Assembly (NCBI GenBank): GCA_046757925.1
Contig: JBHHZE010000008.1
Span: forward strand, 1-64,000
Length of the DNA stretch: 64,000 nucleotides
Reading direction: 5' to 3'
From: JAZDCZ01 sp046757925
GTDB lineage: Bacteria > Gemmatimonadota > Gemmatimonadetes > Gemmatimonadales > GWC2-71-9
In this document: piece after piece, positions 26,897-37,786 of the stretch
Layout of the letters: every line of letters starts with the position of its first letter
How positions within the stretch are numbered: position 1 is the first letter of the stretch
Translations under genes and position numbers: made by a program
The notes under the pieces: generated by a model
The model's input: the letters and a program-made list of their open reading frames with translations, nothing else
What the model was told of the DNA's origin: nothing
Databases searched by the model: none

Positions 26897-27076
26897 GTGT
26901 CCGACTTGCTGCCTGAGATTAATACGGTCGTCCTTCTGGTGCCGGATAGTTCGCAGGTCCGGGCTATGATGCACGGTATGGTATGGGGCGCGGTCGTCCT
27001 GGTAGCCACCCAGTTGATGGTGGTCGGTGTTGCAGTTGTGTGGTACCTCCGCAGCCGCGATTCAAGATCTTCATGA
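26897..27076 (+). CDS. Small single-helix membrane protein at the end of the oxidase operon
   Basis: GTG 26897 to TGA 27076 encodes 59 residues with one strong membrane helix (GAVVLVATQLMVVGVAVVWYL) and a short basic, Ser-rich C-terminal tail. It follows subunit IV by 17 bp. Terminal oxidases often have small extra subunits of this form, so it may be one, but there is no family match I can name. Confidence 0.45.
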   Translation: MSDLLPEINTVVLLVPDSSQVRAMMHGMVWGAVVLVATQLMVVGVAVVWYLRSRDSRSS

Positions 27077-27096
27077 ATCCTTCATAATTTCTTACC
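27070..27096 (+). promoter_or_regulatory. 11-bp direct repeats (Pho-box-like) upstream of the radical SAM gene
   Basis: TTCAT (27070), TTCAT (27081) and TTACC (27092) are spaced exactly 11 bp apart, about 160 bp before the radical SAM start. The first repeat overlaps the stop of the small oxidase-linked gene. Confidence 0.5.
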
Positions 27097-27255
27097 AGTC
27101 ACCCGGGTACGTATTACCACTTAGCACGCCACGGCCGCGGGGTTCTGGTTGCGCCCCGGCGGGTGGGTGTCTGTGTTTCGCCCGCCTACAGCACCGCCCT
27201 GTTTCTTATGTCTCCACAATTGACTTTCGCGCACGCCGAGAAATCGGAGGGACCT

Positions 27256-28479
27256 GTGAGCAACACATCATTGGATCATCGTGAGCTTTACCGACTGCCG
27301 TGGAATCTCGCGGACAACGCCATTGCCTGGCTCGAGCCGACCGCCAAGTGCAACCTGGCCTGTGAGGGTTGCTATCATGCCAACATAAATGAACACAAGC
27401 CGCTGGATGTGGTTGCGGCAGACCTGGATGTGTTCGAGCGATCCCGCACTATAGATGGTGTCTCCATTGCCGGTGGTGAGCCGCTCACGCACCCCAAGAT
27501 AGTCGACATTGTACGTATGGTAGCCGAGCGCGGCTGGAAACCGATCGTCAACACCAACGGGCTGGCGTTGAACGAGGAATTGCTCAGGGACATGAAGCGT
27601 GCCGGCCTGAAGGGCATGACGTTTCATGTCGACAGCAAACAGCACAGGCCGAAGTGGAAGAACAAGACGGAGCAGGAGCACAACGAGCTACGCCTACACT
27701 ACGCGGAGATGGTTGCACGCGTAGGTGGGCTGTCGTGTGCGTTCAATTCTACGGTATACGGGGACACGCTCGATACCGTACCGGATCTCATGGCTTGGGC
27801 ACAGAAGCACATCGATATTGTCCACGTCATGGTGTTTATTTGCTATCGCGAACCCACGCTCGAGGGCGACTTCGAGTACTACGCGGGTGGCCGCAGAGTC
27901 GATATGAGTGAGCTGGCGTACGGCGAACAGACAGGTAAGCAAATAGACATTGCGGCAACGGATGTTGTTGCGAAGATTAGGGAGCGCTATCCCGATTTCT
28001 CACCCTGCGCCTACCTCAACGGCACCGAAAGACCCGACTCCTTCAAGTGGTTGCTGTCGCTCCGCATGGGAACGGCGAACAGGATCTACGGATATCCCGG
28101 CCGCAAATTCATCGAACTGGCTCAGACATCGCACCATCTCAAGACCGGTAAGTACATGGCGTACTCACCACCCTCCACGCTCAAGCGGGGGAGGTCGTTG
28201 ATGTGGTTGTGGCCGTTCGACAAGGGCGTCCGGCGTTCGTTCCTGCGGGCGCTCAGAGATCCGGGCCTTCTGTTCAGGCGCGCTCATCTTCAATCGATCA
28301 TGATCATCCAGCCGATCGATGTACTGCCCGACGGGCGTCAGAACATGTGCGACGGTTGTCCGGACATGACCGTATGGAATGGAGAACTAGCCTGGTCGTG
28401 TCGGCTGGAGGAATGCATTCACTTCGGGCAGTTCGTGCGGACGGTGAGGAAGGAGCGGGTACCTGCTTCGGTAAACTAG
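27256..28479 (+). CDS. Radical SAM enzyme
   Basis: GTG 27256 follows GGAGGG by 4 bases and is preferred to the upstream in-frame ATG at 27163. The 407-residue product has the 4Fe-4S/SAM site CNLACEGC near residue 32, then GGEPLTHP and VNTNG of the core barrel. The C-terminal region holds Cys residues (CDGCPDM, CRLEEC) that may bind an auxiliary cluster. It is followed by a geranylgeranyl-reductase-like flavoprotein, which suggests a role in lipid or quinone modification, but the substrate is not evident. It is not clearly HpnH. Confidence 0.75.
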   Translation: MSNTSLDHRELYRLPWNLADNAIAWLEPTAKCNLACEGCYHANINEHKPLDVVAADLDVFERSRTIDGVSIAGGEPLTHPKIVDIVRMVAERGWKPIVNTNGLALNEELLRDMKRAGLKGMTFHVDSKQHRPKWKNKTEQEHNELRLHYAEMVARVGGLSCAFNSTVYGDTLDTVPDLMAWAQKHIDIVHVMVFICYREPTLEGDFEYYAGGRRVDMSELAYGEQTGKQIDIAATDVVAKIRERYPDFSPCAYLNGTERPDSFKWLLSLRMGTANRIYGYPGRKFIELAQTSHHLKTGKYMAYSPPSTLKRGRSLMWLWPFDKGVRRSFLRALRDPGLLFRRAHLQSIMIIQPIDVLPDGRQNMCDGCPDMTVWNGELAWSCRLEECIHFGQFVRTVRKERVPASVN

Positions 28480-28617
28480 GTGGATGGGCGGCTCACTAAT
28501 TCATGATGAGCGGCCGGACGGTTGTAGTTTCTGGTGGGATGGCAAGTAGCGGGATCTTTGAGGAAGGACCGCGAATACAGTCGGCGGCGGCTAGGCCGCC
28601 AAGACGGAGCCAAAGAG

Positions 28618-29835
28618 GTGAAATCGAGGTACGACATCGTCATCGTCGGAGCCAGCATCGCCGGCTCGTGCTGTGCGATTGCTCTTGCGCCCGAGGGCTA
28701 TCGTATCTTGCTCCTGGACGAAGCGCTATTCCCTCGCGACAAACCCTGCGGTGAAGGCATCATGCCGCAGGGCGTGGAGATTCTAGGAGAGTTCGGGCTC
28801 CTACCGGACATCCTTGCTCACGGTGGAATGAAGGTTCGAGGGATGCGCTACTGGAACCGCCAAGGTGTAGTGGCGCAGGCCGATTTCCCTGCCAGCGTGA
28901 GCGGCACCTCCTTTGGCCTCGTCATGCGACGCTACCACTTGGACCACCTGCTTATCGAGAGGGCGGCTTCGTTCACCAATGTCACGGTTCGCCAGCGGTT
29001 CAAGGTGACTGACGTGGTTGAAGAAGGCGGTGTACTCAAAGGGGTTAGCGGCCATCCCGTGGTTTCTCCAGACAGCTGCGAAGTGTTCCAGGCTCCCCTG
29101 ACCATTGGAGCCGATGGGCGCCATTCCGTCTTTCACGCGGCGTGTGGGCTCACCAAGACCTATCTTCGGCGGAAGCGGTTCGGCGTGACGGGTCACCTGC
29201 AAGGGGTCGAAGGCATTGGTCCCTACGTTGAGGTGCTACCTCATCCCGACGGCGAGATCTATGTTGCTCCCAGCGGACAGGGTGTAACCCTCGTAGCCGT
29301 CCTGATTGAATCGAGGGCAATGCAGTCCTTCAAGGGCGATCTCGGTGGTCGGTACGTGCGCTTCCTGAGTGGCGTGGAGGGTTTCAGGGAGCGAATCTCG
29401 AAGAGCGAGTTGGTTCCGCCGGTGGCTGCTGTTGGGCCTCTAGGATTTACGATTGAGCCCTGCTATAGGTCTGGACTCCTTCTCATCGGCGACAGTGCCG
29501 GGTTCCTGGACCCGATCACGGGGGAGGGGATGACGCTTGCGCTGAAGAGCGTCTCGGCCGCCGTTCCCCTGATCAAGGAGGCTTTCGCCGTTGGGCATTT
29601 TGGCGTAGAACTCGGAGAGCGATATGCGCGAGCGCGCTTTCAGGTCATAGAGGATGTCTTTCGGTTTACTAACCTGCTTTTGCACCTCACACGCTACAAA
29701 TCCGTCGCTGACCGAGCCGTTCGGCGGCTCAGCCATGATCAACGGTTGTTTCAGAAGCTCCTCGGCGTCGTCACCGGAAGCCACAGATACCGGGACATTT
29801 CCTTGGGTGAGAAAGCTGCACTGCTGATGGGATGA
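28618..29835 (+). CDS. Geranylgeranyl-reductase-family FAD-dependent oxidoreductase
   Basis: GTG 28618 has GGAG about 9 bases upstream; an in-frame ATG at 28534 would add 28 residues. FAD-binding is shown by YDIVIVGASIAGSCCAIAL at the start, PRDKPCGEGI near residue 42 and LLIGDSAGFLDPITGEGM near residue 288, which are the usual motifs of the geranylgeranyl reductase family. Members saturate isoprenoid chains or act as polyketide or quinone-related mono-oxygenases. A 6-bp GGCGGC/GCCGCC stem (28586-28600) lies just before the start. Confidence 0.8.
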   Translation: MKSRYDIVIVGASIAGSCCAIALAPEGYRILLLDEALFPRDKPCGEGIMPQGVEILGEFGLLPDILAHGGMKVRGMRYWNRQGVVAQADFPASVSGTSFGLVMRRYHLDHLLIERAASFTNVTVRQRFKVTDVVEEGGVLKGVSGHPVVSPDSCEVFQAPLTIGADGRHSVFHAACGLTKTYLRRKRFGVTGHLQGVEGIGPYVEVLPHPDGEIYVAPSGQGVTLVAVLIESRAMQSFKGDLGGRYVRFLSGVEGFRERISKSELVPPVAAVGPLGFTIEPCYRSGLLLIGDSAGFLDPITGEGMTLALKSVSAAVPLIKEAFAVGHFGVELGERYARARFQVIEDVFRFTNLLLHLTRYKSVADRAVRRLSHDQRLFQKLLGVVTGSHRYRDISLGEKAALLMG

Positions 29836-30116
29836 ACCGAGAGTATGTGTCACGTGACAACTCGCGGCCGGCCGTGCGTATCCAGAGGGCCCTGAGTGGT
29901 CTTGTGTTTGTAACAGGATTGGGGCGACGGCTGCAATCGGCGACGCTTGCGCTGTGGGTGGCTGGTCTATTCGCACCGGCGATGTTAGTGTTGCTTAAGC
30001 GTGTACGAGCGGAAGGCGTTGGATGTTCGATTTGGGCCTGTCCTACTGCGCATAGGGCAAACACACCCGTGCTATTGCCGAGAAACCCGCAAGGGCGATT
30101 GCGAGCGATTGTGTGA
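29832..30116 (+). CDS. Small hypothetical protein with one hydrophobic segment
   Basis: ATG 29832 overlaps the flavoprotein stop (ATGA). The 94-residue frame has one hydrophobic stretch (TLALWVAGLFAPAMLVLL) between basic regions. I recognise no family. Because the next frame is a truncated gene, this one may also be a remnant, but the overlap argues for translation. Confidence 0.35.
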   Translation: MNREYVSRDNSRPAVRIQRALSGLVFVTGLGRRLQSATLALWVAGLFAPAMLVLLKRVRAEGVGCSIWACPTAHRANTPVLLPRNPQGRLRAIV

Positions 30117-30412
30117 TGTCAGTATTTGAAGTAGCCATAGCGGCACTCGCGCTAGCAGTCGTCGGACCGCAAGAACACGTTTCCTTTCCTACCCAGGATG
30201 GGGGAGTCGTCCACGCCGACCTATACGGACAAGGTGACCGGGGTGTCGTGTTGGCGCACGGGGGTCAGTTCACCAAGGAAAGCTGGACAACCCAGGCGCA
30301 CACACTGGAGAACGCGGGATTCCGGACCCTGGCAATCGATTTCCGTGGGCGCGGCCAGTCGCGCGGAGGATCCATGTCTGGTGACGGCGGTACCGCTTGC
30401 GGCCGTCCTTGA
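30113..30412 (+). pseudogene. Truncated alpha/beta hydrolase
   Basis: The frame starts with a signal-like segment, then VHADLYGQGDRGVVLAHGG, ESWTTQAHTLENAGF and AIDFRGRGQSRG. These are the first strands and oxyanion region of an alpha/beta hydrolase. It stops at residue 99, long before the nucleophile elbow and the catalytic Asp and His, so it cannot be a working enzyme. The remainder is missing, not merely frameshifted: the next 110 bp are the nar regulatory region. Confidence 0.6.
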
Positions 30413-30428
30413 GGTCCAACCGACCTGA

Positions 30429-30466
30429 TTAAGGGATCCTTCATCTAGGATTCAGATCCGCTTAAC
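30429..30466 (+). promoter_or_regulatory. Four 11-bp direct repeats (Pho-box-like) upstream of the nar operon
   Basis: TTAAG (30429), TTCAT (30440), TTCAG (30451) and TTAAC (30462) recur at exactly 11-bp spacing, ending 56 bp before the Rrf2 start. This is one of the two longest arrays among the six similar sites. Confidence 0.55.
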
Positions 30467-30486
30467 GCGAGGGGTGCATTGTTTGT

Positions 30487-30510
30487 GGACAATTCAGCCC
30501 CGAATTGTCC
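30487..30510. promoter_or_regulatory. Inverted-repeat operator for the Rrf2-family regulator
   Basis: GGACAATTC and GAATTGTCC form a perfect 9-bp inverted repeat with a 6-base spacer, 12 bp before the Rrf2 start codon. Rrf2 dimers bind palindromes of this size, usually in their own promoter. It lies directly downstream of the 11-bp repeats, so activation and repression could be combined here. Confidence 0.6.
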
Positions 30511-30521
30511 GAGACACCCGT

Positions 30522-30971
30522 ATGCGCCTGACACGGCAAAGCGAATATGCGCTCGTGGGCTTGGCTTTCCTCGCGGATCGTCGGAGTGGAACGTCTGTCG
30601 CGCTGGCGGAGATAGCCCGCGCCTGCAAGCTCCCCGAGACTTTCTTGGCCAAGATATTCCAAAAGCTTGCGCGTCACGGCCTCTTGGCTGCCGACCGTGG
30701 CCCGGGACACGGCTACTCGCTGGCACGTGATGCGACTGCGATCACGGTCCGCGAGATACTCGAGGCCAGTGAGGGGTCATCCCTGCTGGATACGTGCCTG
30801 TTTTGGGCCAATCATTGTTCCGAGAGTGATCCCTGCCCACTCCATTACCGGTTGAAGGAGCTTCATCCGGTGCTCGAGTCGGTGCTGGACGACCTGACCC
30901 TGGCCGGTTTCACCGCCGATTCCCCTAATCTCGTCAACCAATCTGTCGCGGGCGCTGAGGAAGAACCATGA
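30522..30971 (+). CDS. Rrf2-family regulator with an Fe-S cysteine triad
   Basis: ATG 30522 gives 149 residues beginning with the canonical MRLTRQSEYALVGLAFLA. The helix-turn-helix is in SVALAEIARACKLPETFLAKI. Cys92, Cys99 and Cys105 match the Fe-S ligand triad of IscR (Cys92, 98, 104) and the NsrR group within one residue. Such proteins sense Fe-S status, nitric oxide or redox state. Being first in the nar operon (ATGA overlap with narC) suggests it adjusts nitrate respiration in response to NO or cluster state. Confidence 0.85.
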   Translation: MRLTRQSEYALVGLAFLADRRSGTSVALAEIARACKLPETFLAKIFQKLARHGLLAADRGPGHGYSLARDATAITVREILEASEGSSLLDTCLFWANHCSESDPCPLHYRLKELHPVLESVLDDLTLAGFTADSPNLVNQSVAGAEEEP

Positions 30972-31822
30972 AACCCGTTGGTCGTCACGAGTGCTTCGGT
31001 GGCTTACTGCTTTTGCTCGTCCTTTCACCACTTGGCCAACGGTCGGTCGCGTTAGCGCAGAACGGCAGCGCGATTTTCGAGGCCAAGTGCAAGGTTTGCC
31101 ACAGTACCGGATCCGACAGGCTGGTTGGCCCCGGATTGAAAGGGGTCACCGAGCGGCGAGCAGAGTCTTGGGTCAAGTCATTTATAACGGGTCCCGATGC
31201 GATGATCGCGAGCGGCGACTCCATCGCCACGCGGTTGGTTAGCGAGTATGTGGTGCAGATGCCGAACCTGGGGCTGTCGGACGCTGATGCGGAAGCGGTG
31301 ATACGGTTTCTTGGAGGTGGGGAGGGAAGCGTCGATGAGACCGCAGGACAACCCGGCGACATCGAGCCGGCTACTGAAACACAGATCTTATTGGGTCAGA
31401 ATCTGTTCCAAGGCAAGGCAAGGCTCACCAACGGCGGTCCGGCATGCAACTCGTGCCATGAAGTGACCAACGACGCTGTCATCGGCGGCGGAGTTCTCGC
31501 GCGGGAACTCACTTCGGTGTTCTCGCGCCTGGGGGGACCCGGGGTGCGGGCGATACTCGGAAGCCCTCCGTTTCCCGTCATGCAACGTGCGTATCTCAAC
31601 AGACCACTCACGGAAAACGAAGTAACCGCCCTGGTGGGCTTCCTCCAACGTGCCGATCAGGAGCAGGCGTTCCACCAGCCCCGCGACTACGGTACCAAAC
31701 TATTCGCGGCCGGTGTGTTAGGTGCCGGCCTACTCCTCTTGCTCTATTCGCTGTTGTGGAGCAAGCGCAAAAAGGGATCGGTCAACCAGGCGATATACGA
31801 CAGGCAGATCAAAACCACGTGA
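30968..31822 (+). CDS. narC: NarC-like dihaem cytochrome c with C-terminal membrane anchor
   Basis: A signal peptide (GGLLLLLVLSPLGQRSVALA) is followed by two haem c sites, CKVCH (residues 41-45) and CNSCH (160-164), and a membrane helix near the end (AAGVLGAGLLLLLYSLL). In Thermus thermophilus the nar operon also begins with a membrane dihaem cytochrome, NarC, ahead of narGHJI. The same position here supports the name, though homology in detail is unchecked. It may take electrons from the NarI side or from quinol to other acceptors. Confidence 0.8.
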   Translation: MKPVGRHECFGGLLLLLVLSPLGQRSVALAQNGSAIFEAKCKVCHSTGSDRLVGPGLKGVTERRAESWVKSFITGPDAMIASGDSIATRLVSEYVVQMPNLGLSDADAEAVIRFLGGGEGSVDETAGQPGDIEPATETQILLGQNLFQGKARLTNGGPACNSCHEVTNDAVIGGGVLARELTSVFSRLGGPGVRAILGSPPFPVMQRAYLNRPLTENEVTALVGFLQRADQEQAFHQPRDYGTKLFAAGVLGAGLLLLLYSLLWSKRKKGSVNQAIYDRQIKTT

Positions 31823-31854
31823 TTCACGACTAGTCAGCATTCAAGGGACCAAAT

Positions 31855-34800
31855 ATGGGTTGGATCAAAGACATCATTTCACCCGAGACCAGGAAGTGGG
31901 AGGAGTTTTATCGCAACCGGTTTCAGCACGACAGAATCGTACGCAGCACGCATGGCGTGAACTGCACTGGTGGTTGTTCCTGGCAGATCCATGTCAAGGA
32001 CGGCATCGTAACGTGGGAGACGCAGCAATTGGACTATCCATTGTTGGAGGACTCTTTGCCACCTTACGAACCGCGCGGGTGCCAGCGGGGCATCTCGTAC
32101 TCGTGGTATTTGTACAGCCCGCTGCGCATAAAGTATCCCCTGGTTCGTAGCGCGTTGCTCGATGCCTACCGCGCCAAGAAGCGTCAGACGGGCGATCCCA
32201 TGAAAGCGTGGAAAGCTCTCCAAGCAGACGAGGATGCCAGGCGTCGGTACCAGCAGGCGCGTGGGAAGGGCGGCTTCCGGAGAGCGAGCTGGGATGAGGT
32301 CATGGAGATAATGGCCGTCGCCAATATCCATACTGCCGAAAAGTATGGTCCGGATCGTGTGATCGGGTTCAGCCCCATACCGGCGATGTCCATGCTGAGC
32401 TACGCGGCAGGTGGGCGATTCCTGCAACTGTTCGGGGGTGTGAACCTGAGCTTCTACGATTGGTACTGCGATCTCCCCACGGCGTTCCCCGAAATCTGGG
32501 GTGAGCAGACGGACGTGTGCGAGAGCGCCGACTGGTACAATGCGAAGATGATAGCGGACATGGGTGCGTGCCTCAACATGACGCGGACTCCCGACTGTCA
32601 TTTCTTCGCCGAATCACGTCATAACGGTACCAAGGCTGTGGTCTTTGCGCCGGACTTCAGCCAGGTATGCAAGTACGCCGATCAGTGGGTGCCACTGCAT
32701 GCGGGAAGCGATGGCGCATTCTGGATGGCCACGACCCACGTGATCTTGAAGGAGTTCCACCACGAAAAGAAGACGCCGTATTTCATCGACTACGTCAAGC
32801 GGTACACTGACAGTCCCTATCTCGTAAAGCTCGAGGAAGAAGGCGATCACTATAGACCGGGCCGGTTGCTCCGCGCCTCGGAGATTCCGGAGTACAAGGA
32901 TATCTCGAACGGCGATTGGAAGTTCGTGAACATCGACGCGTTAACTGGAAAGTTCGTGGTGCCCAAGGGGAGCTCCGGATCCCGCTGGGATAAGAGCCAG
33001 GGCAACTGGAACATGAAGCTCGAGAATGCGGTCGACGATCGGCCGTACGAGCCGGTTCTCACACTGCTCGACAGATCACAAGACGTTGTGCAGGCGAGCT
33101 TGACCGAGTTCGGGCTCGACAAGACGGTATATCGCGGAGTACCGGTTATGCGAGTCGAAACTGCCGACGGCCCGGTGACCGTTACGACGGTCTACGATCT
33201 CACGATGGCTCAGTATGGCGTGGGCCGCGGTCTGCCTGGCGACTATCCGAATGACTACAGTGATAGAGACGCGGCGTACACGCCGGGGTGGCAGGAAATC
33301 TTCACGGGTGTGGCCGCCGACACGGTCATCCAGTTCGCCCGCGAGTGGGCCGGTACAGCCGAGGCCACGGGCGGCAAGTGCATGATCATCACAGGTGCAG
33401 GGATAAACCACTGGTACCACGGCAACCTCATCTACCGGGCCGGCGCGATGGCATTGATGCTGACCGGTTGTGTCGGCAAGAATGGCGGTGGGCTCAACCA
33501 TTACGTGGGCCAGGAGAAGCTGGCACCTATGGATTCATGGGGAGCGATCGCTTTCGGCAAGGACTGGCAGGCCGCCGTCCGACTACAACAGGCTCCTATT
33601 TGGCATTACATCAATACCTGTCAGTACCGCTACGACGGACAATCCTCGAAATACAATACCGTTCCAGACAACGATGTGACTAGACAGCACACGGCGGATC
33701 AGATCTTCAAGGCGGTTCGTATGGGGTGGATGCCGTTCTACCCGCAGTTCGACCGGAATACCTTGTGGCTGTGTAAGGAGGCGGTCGACAGTGGCGCCGC
33801 TAACGATGACGAGATCAAGCGGTACGTCCTCGATAAACTAAAGAACAAGGAACTCGGGTATTCGGTCAGCGACCCGGAGGCCGAGCACAACTTCCCACGT
33901 GTGTGGTACATTTGGCGTGGCAACGCCATCATGGGAAGCATGAAGGGGCATGAGTATGCCCTCAAGCATTACCTCGGTACGCACCACAACACGATCGCCC
34001 AGGACTCGGAGGAGCGCACCGAGGAAGTGAAGTGGCACGATGTTGCGCCCATCGGGAAAATGGATCTCATTGTAGATCTCAATTTCCGAATGGACTCGTC
34101 GGCCTTGTATTCCGACATAGTGCTGCCGGCCGCCTCGTGGTACGAAAAGGCCGATCTCAACAGTACCGACCTTCACTCGTTTATCCACCCACTCTCAGCC
34201 GCTATTGCGCCCGTATGGGAGTCGAAGACGGACTGGAACATCTTCCGTGACATCGCCAAGGCGACCAGCGAGGCTGCGAAGAAGTACTTTCCGGAACCGC
34301 AAAAGGACATTATCACCACTCCAATAGCACATGACTCCGCCGGGGAGATCTCCCAGCCGGTCATCAAGGATTGGTACCGCGGCGAGTGTGAAGCCGTGTT
34401 GGGTAAAACGACGCACGATATGGTTGTCGTGGAGCGGGATTACACGCAGCTCTACGACAAGTTCATCAGTCTGGGTGGCCGGATCCGGACGTCCGGTCTG
34501 GGTGCACATGGCAATCATTACGATTGTGCCGATGCCTACGACGAGATGGTCGTATCCAATCACTTCCCGGTGGAGCGTCCCAGCGGCAACGGGAGGGTAT
34601 ACCCGTCGTTGCGAGAAGACGAATGGGCCGCCAATGCCGTGCTGCACCTTTCGACGCTTACGAACGGTGTGCTAACGGTGCGTGCCTATAAGGATGCCGA
34701 GAGACGAACCGGCTTGGAACTCGCCGACCTCGGAGCCGGCAGCGAGGACGTTCGCATTCGCTACGCGGACTTGCAGGCACAGCCACGTAGGTACAACACG

Positions 34801-35475
34801 TCTCCACTGTGGTCGGGTGTGATGAAGGGCGGTAGGGCCTACGCACCGTATACGTACAACGTGGAGAAGCTGGTGCCGTGGCGTACGTTGACAGGGCGCC
34901 AGCACTTCTATCTCGACCATGAGATGTACCTTGCGTATGGCGAGAACCTCCCGACATACAAGCCGTCTCCCAGACCGGAGGCATATGGCGATCTCAAAGA
35001 AACACTAAAGGATGGTGGTGCCAGGATCTTGAACTGTCTCACGCCCCATGGAAAGTGGCACATCCACTCTACGTATATGGAGAACCACCGGATGTTGACG
35101 CTTTCCAGGGGATGCGAGCCGGTTTGGTTGAGTGAAGTTGATGCTCAGGATCTTGGTATCCAGGACAACGACTGGGTGGAAGTTTACAACGATCACGGCG
35201 TCTACGCCGCCCGTGCGAGCGTCAGCGCTCGGATCCCCAAAGGCGTGTGCATCGTGTACCACGTTCCAGAGCGGACTGTCGGGATTCCCAAGTCCCAGGT
35301 ACGTGGAGGTAAGAGGGCGGGGGGACACAACAGCTTCACGCGCATTCACCTGAAGCCCAATTTCCTCGCCGGCGGATACGGACAATTCACCTATCACTTC
35401 AACTATTGGGGGCCGATCGCTCCCAATCGCGACACCCATGTTGTAGTAAAGCGAATGGACAAGGTGGTGTTCTGA
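31855..35475 (+). CDS. narG: NarG, molybdenum catalytic subunit of membrane nitrate reductase
   Basis: The 1206-residue protein closely follows known NarG sequences. The FS0 cluster ligands are His33, Cys37, Cys41 and Cys76, and the molybdenum ligand is Asp206 in YDWYCDLP. It has no twin-arginine signal, so the active site faces the cytoplasm, as in respiratory nitrate reductase and unlike the exported NxrA-type enzymes. It reduces nitrate to nitrite with electrons from quinol via NarI and NarH. Confidence 0.95.
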   Translation: MGWIKDIISPETRKWEEFYRNRFQHDRIVRSTHGVNCTGGCSWQIHVKDGIVTWETQQLDYPLLEDSLPPYEPRGCQRGISYSWYLYSPLRIKYPLVRSALLDAYRAKKRQTGDPMKAWKALQADEDARRRYQQARGKGGFRRASWDEVMEIMAVANIHTAEKYGPDRVIGFSPIPAMSMLSYAAGGRFLQLFGGVNLSFYDWYCDLPTAFPEIWGEQTDVCESADWYNAKMIADMGACLNMTRTPDCHFFAESRHNGTKAVVFAPDFSQVCKYADQWVPLHAGSDGAFWMATTHVILKEFHHEKKTPYFIDYVKRYTDSPYLVKLEEEGDHYRPGRLLRASEIPEYKDISNGDWKFVNIDALTGKFVVPKGSSGSRWDKSQGNWNMKLENAVDDRPYEPVLTLLDRSQDVVQASLTEFGLDKTVYRGVPVMRVETADGPVTVTTVYDLTMAQYGVGRGLPGDYPNDYSDRDAAYTPGWQEIFTGVAADTVIQFAREWAGTAEATGGKCMIITGAGINHWYHGNLIYRAGAMALMLTGCVGKNGGGLNHYVGQEKLAPMDSWGAIAFGKDWQAAVRLQQAPIWHYINTCQYRYDGQSSKYNTVPDNDVTRQHTADQIFKAVRMGWMPFYPQFDRNTLWLCKEAVDSGAANDDEIKRYVLDKLKNKELGYSVSDPEAEHNFPRVWYIWRGNAIMGSMKGHEYALKHYLGTHHNTIAQDSEERTEEVKWHDVAPIGKMDLIVDLNFRMDSSALYSDIVLPAASWYEKADLNSTDLHSFIHPLSAAIAPVWESKTDWNIFRDIAKATSEAAKKYFPEPQKDIITTPIAHDSAGEISQPVIKDWYRGECEAVLGKTTHDMVVVERDYTQLYDKFISLGGRIRTSGLGAHGNHYDCADAYDEMVVSNHFPVERPSGNGRVYPSLREDEWAANAVLHLSTLTNGVLTVRAYKDAERRTGLELADLGAGSEDVRIRYADLQAQPRRYNTSPLWSGVMKGGRAYAPYTYNVEKLVPWRTLTGRQHFYLDHEMYLAYGENLPTYKPSPRPEAYGDLKETLKDGGARILNCLTPHGKWHIHSTYMENHRMLTLSRGCEPVWLSEVDAQDLGIQDNDWVEVYNDHGVYAARASVSARIPKGVCIVYHVPERTVGIPKSQVRGGKRAGGHNSFTRIHLKPNFLAGGYGQFTYHFNYWGPIAPNRDTHVVVKRMDKVVF

Positions 35476-35476
35476 G

Positions 35477-35512
35477 ATGGCTGAATCATTACGCGCGCGA
35501 CTGGAGACATAA
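35477..35512 (+). other. Mini-ORF between narG and narH
   Basis: An 11-codon frame (ATG 35477 to TAA 35512) begins just after the narG stop and ends one base before the narH start. It contains the GGAG that serves as the narH ribosome site. It may couple narG and narH translation, or be chance. Confidence 0.3.
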
Positions 35513-35513
35513 G

Positions 35514-37063
<1,550 letters not shown>

Positions 37064-37067
<4 letters not shown>

Positions 37068-37786
37068 TCATGGGCGCGCTAACTCACTACGAGCAACTCG
37101 CCCGCCTGTTTGACTACCCCGAGCGGGACTACCCCGCCCACGTAATGCAGGCCTGCGAGCTACTAGGTACACACTACCCCAGCGCAAAGGCCGAGCTCGC
37201 TTCCTTTGCGGATGCACTGCCAGCGGAAGGCGAAGTCCTGTCGCGTGAAGCGCTGGATACGGTTCAGGAAATCTTCACGAGATCCTTCGATGTACAGTCC
37301 ATAACGACCCTGGGGGTGGGATATGTCGTGTTTGGAGATGACTACAAGAGAGGAGAGCTACTCGTCAACCTGAGTCGGGAGTATGACGAGGCGGGGATCG
37401 AGTGTGGCACCGAACTGCCGGACCATCTGCCGAACGTGCTGCGGCTGATCTCGAAGTGGCGGGATCGAGGCTTGGTATCGGAGTTCGTGGAAGAGATCCT
37501 GTATCCTGCGCTCGCAAGAATGCTAGAGGAGTTTGAGCCGCAACGCACCAGCCAGCGGGACGGGCTGTACAAGAAACACTACAAGACTCTCATCGAGTAT
37601 TCGGCGATGCACGGCACGATCTTCAGAAAACCACTGGCTGCGGTACTCGAGGTACTGAAACAAGACTTCAAGCTTACGGCGTGGAAACCACCAGAGCAGG
37701 ACAATGATTTTCTGCGTACGATTGGCCGCGAACTCGATATCGAGGCTACTGAGGGCCGACCGGCTCGGTCGGGGAGGATTTTGTGA
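37064..37786 (+). CDS. narJ: NarJ, nitrate reductase chaperone
   Basis: The 240-residue, mostly helical protein (YEQLARLFDYPERDYP, LLVNLSREYDEAGIE, LPDHLPNVLRLISKW) matches the NarJ/NarW family. It binds NarG during molybdenum cofactor insertion and before assembly with NarI. It overlaps narH and narI by 4 bases on either side, keeping the classic narGHJI order. Confidence 0.92.

Noticed and set aside
27256..28479. HpnH hopanoid enzyme
   Set aside because: The cluster motif region and neighbours do not match HpnH well and no other hopanoid gene is present.
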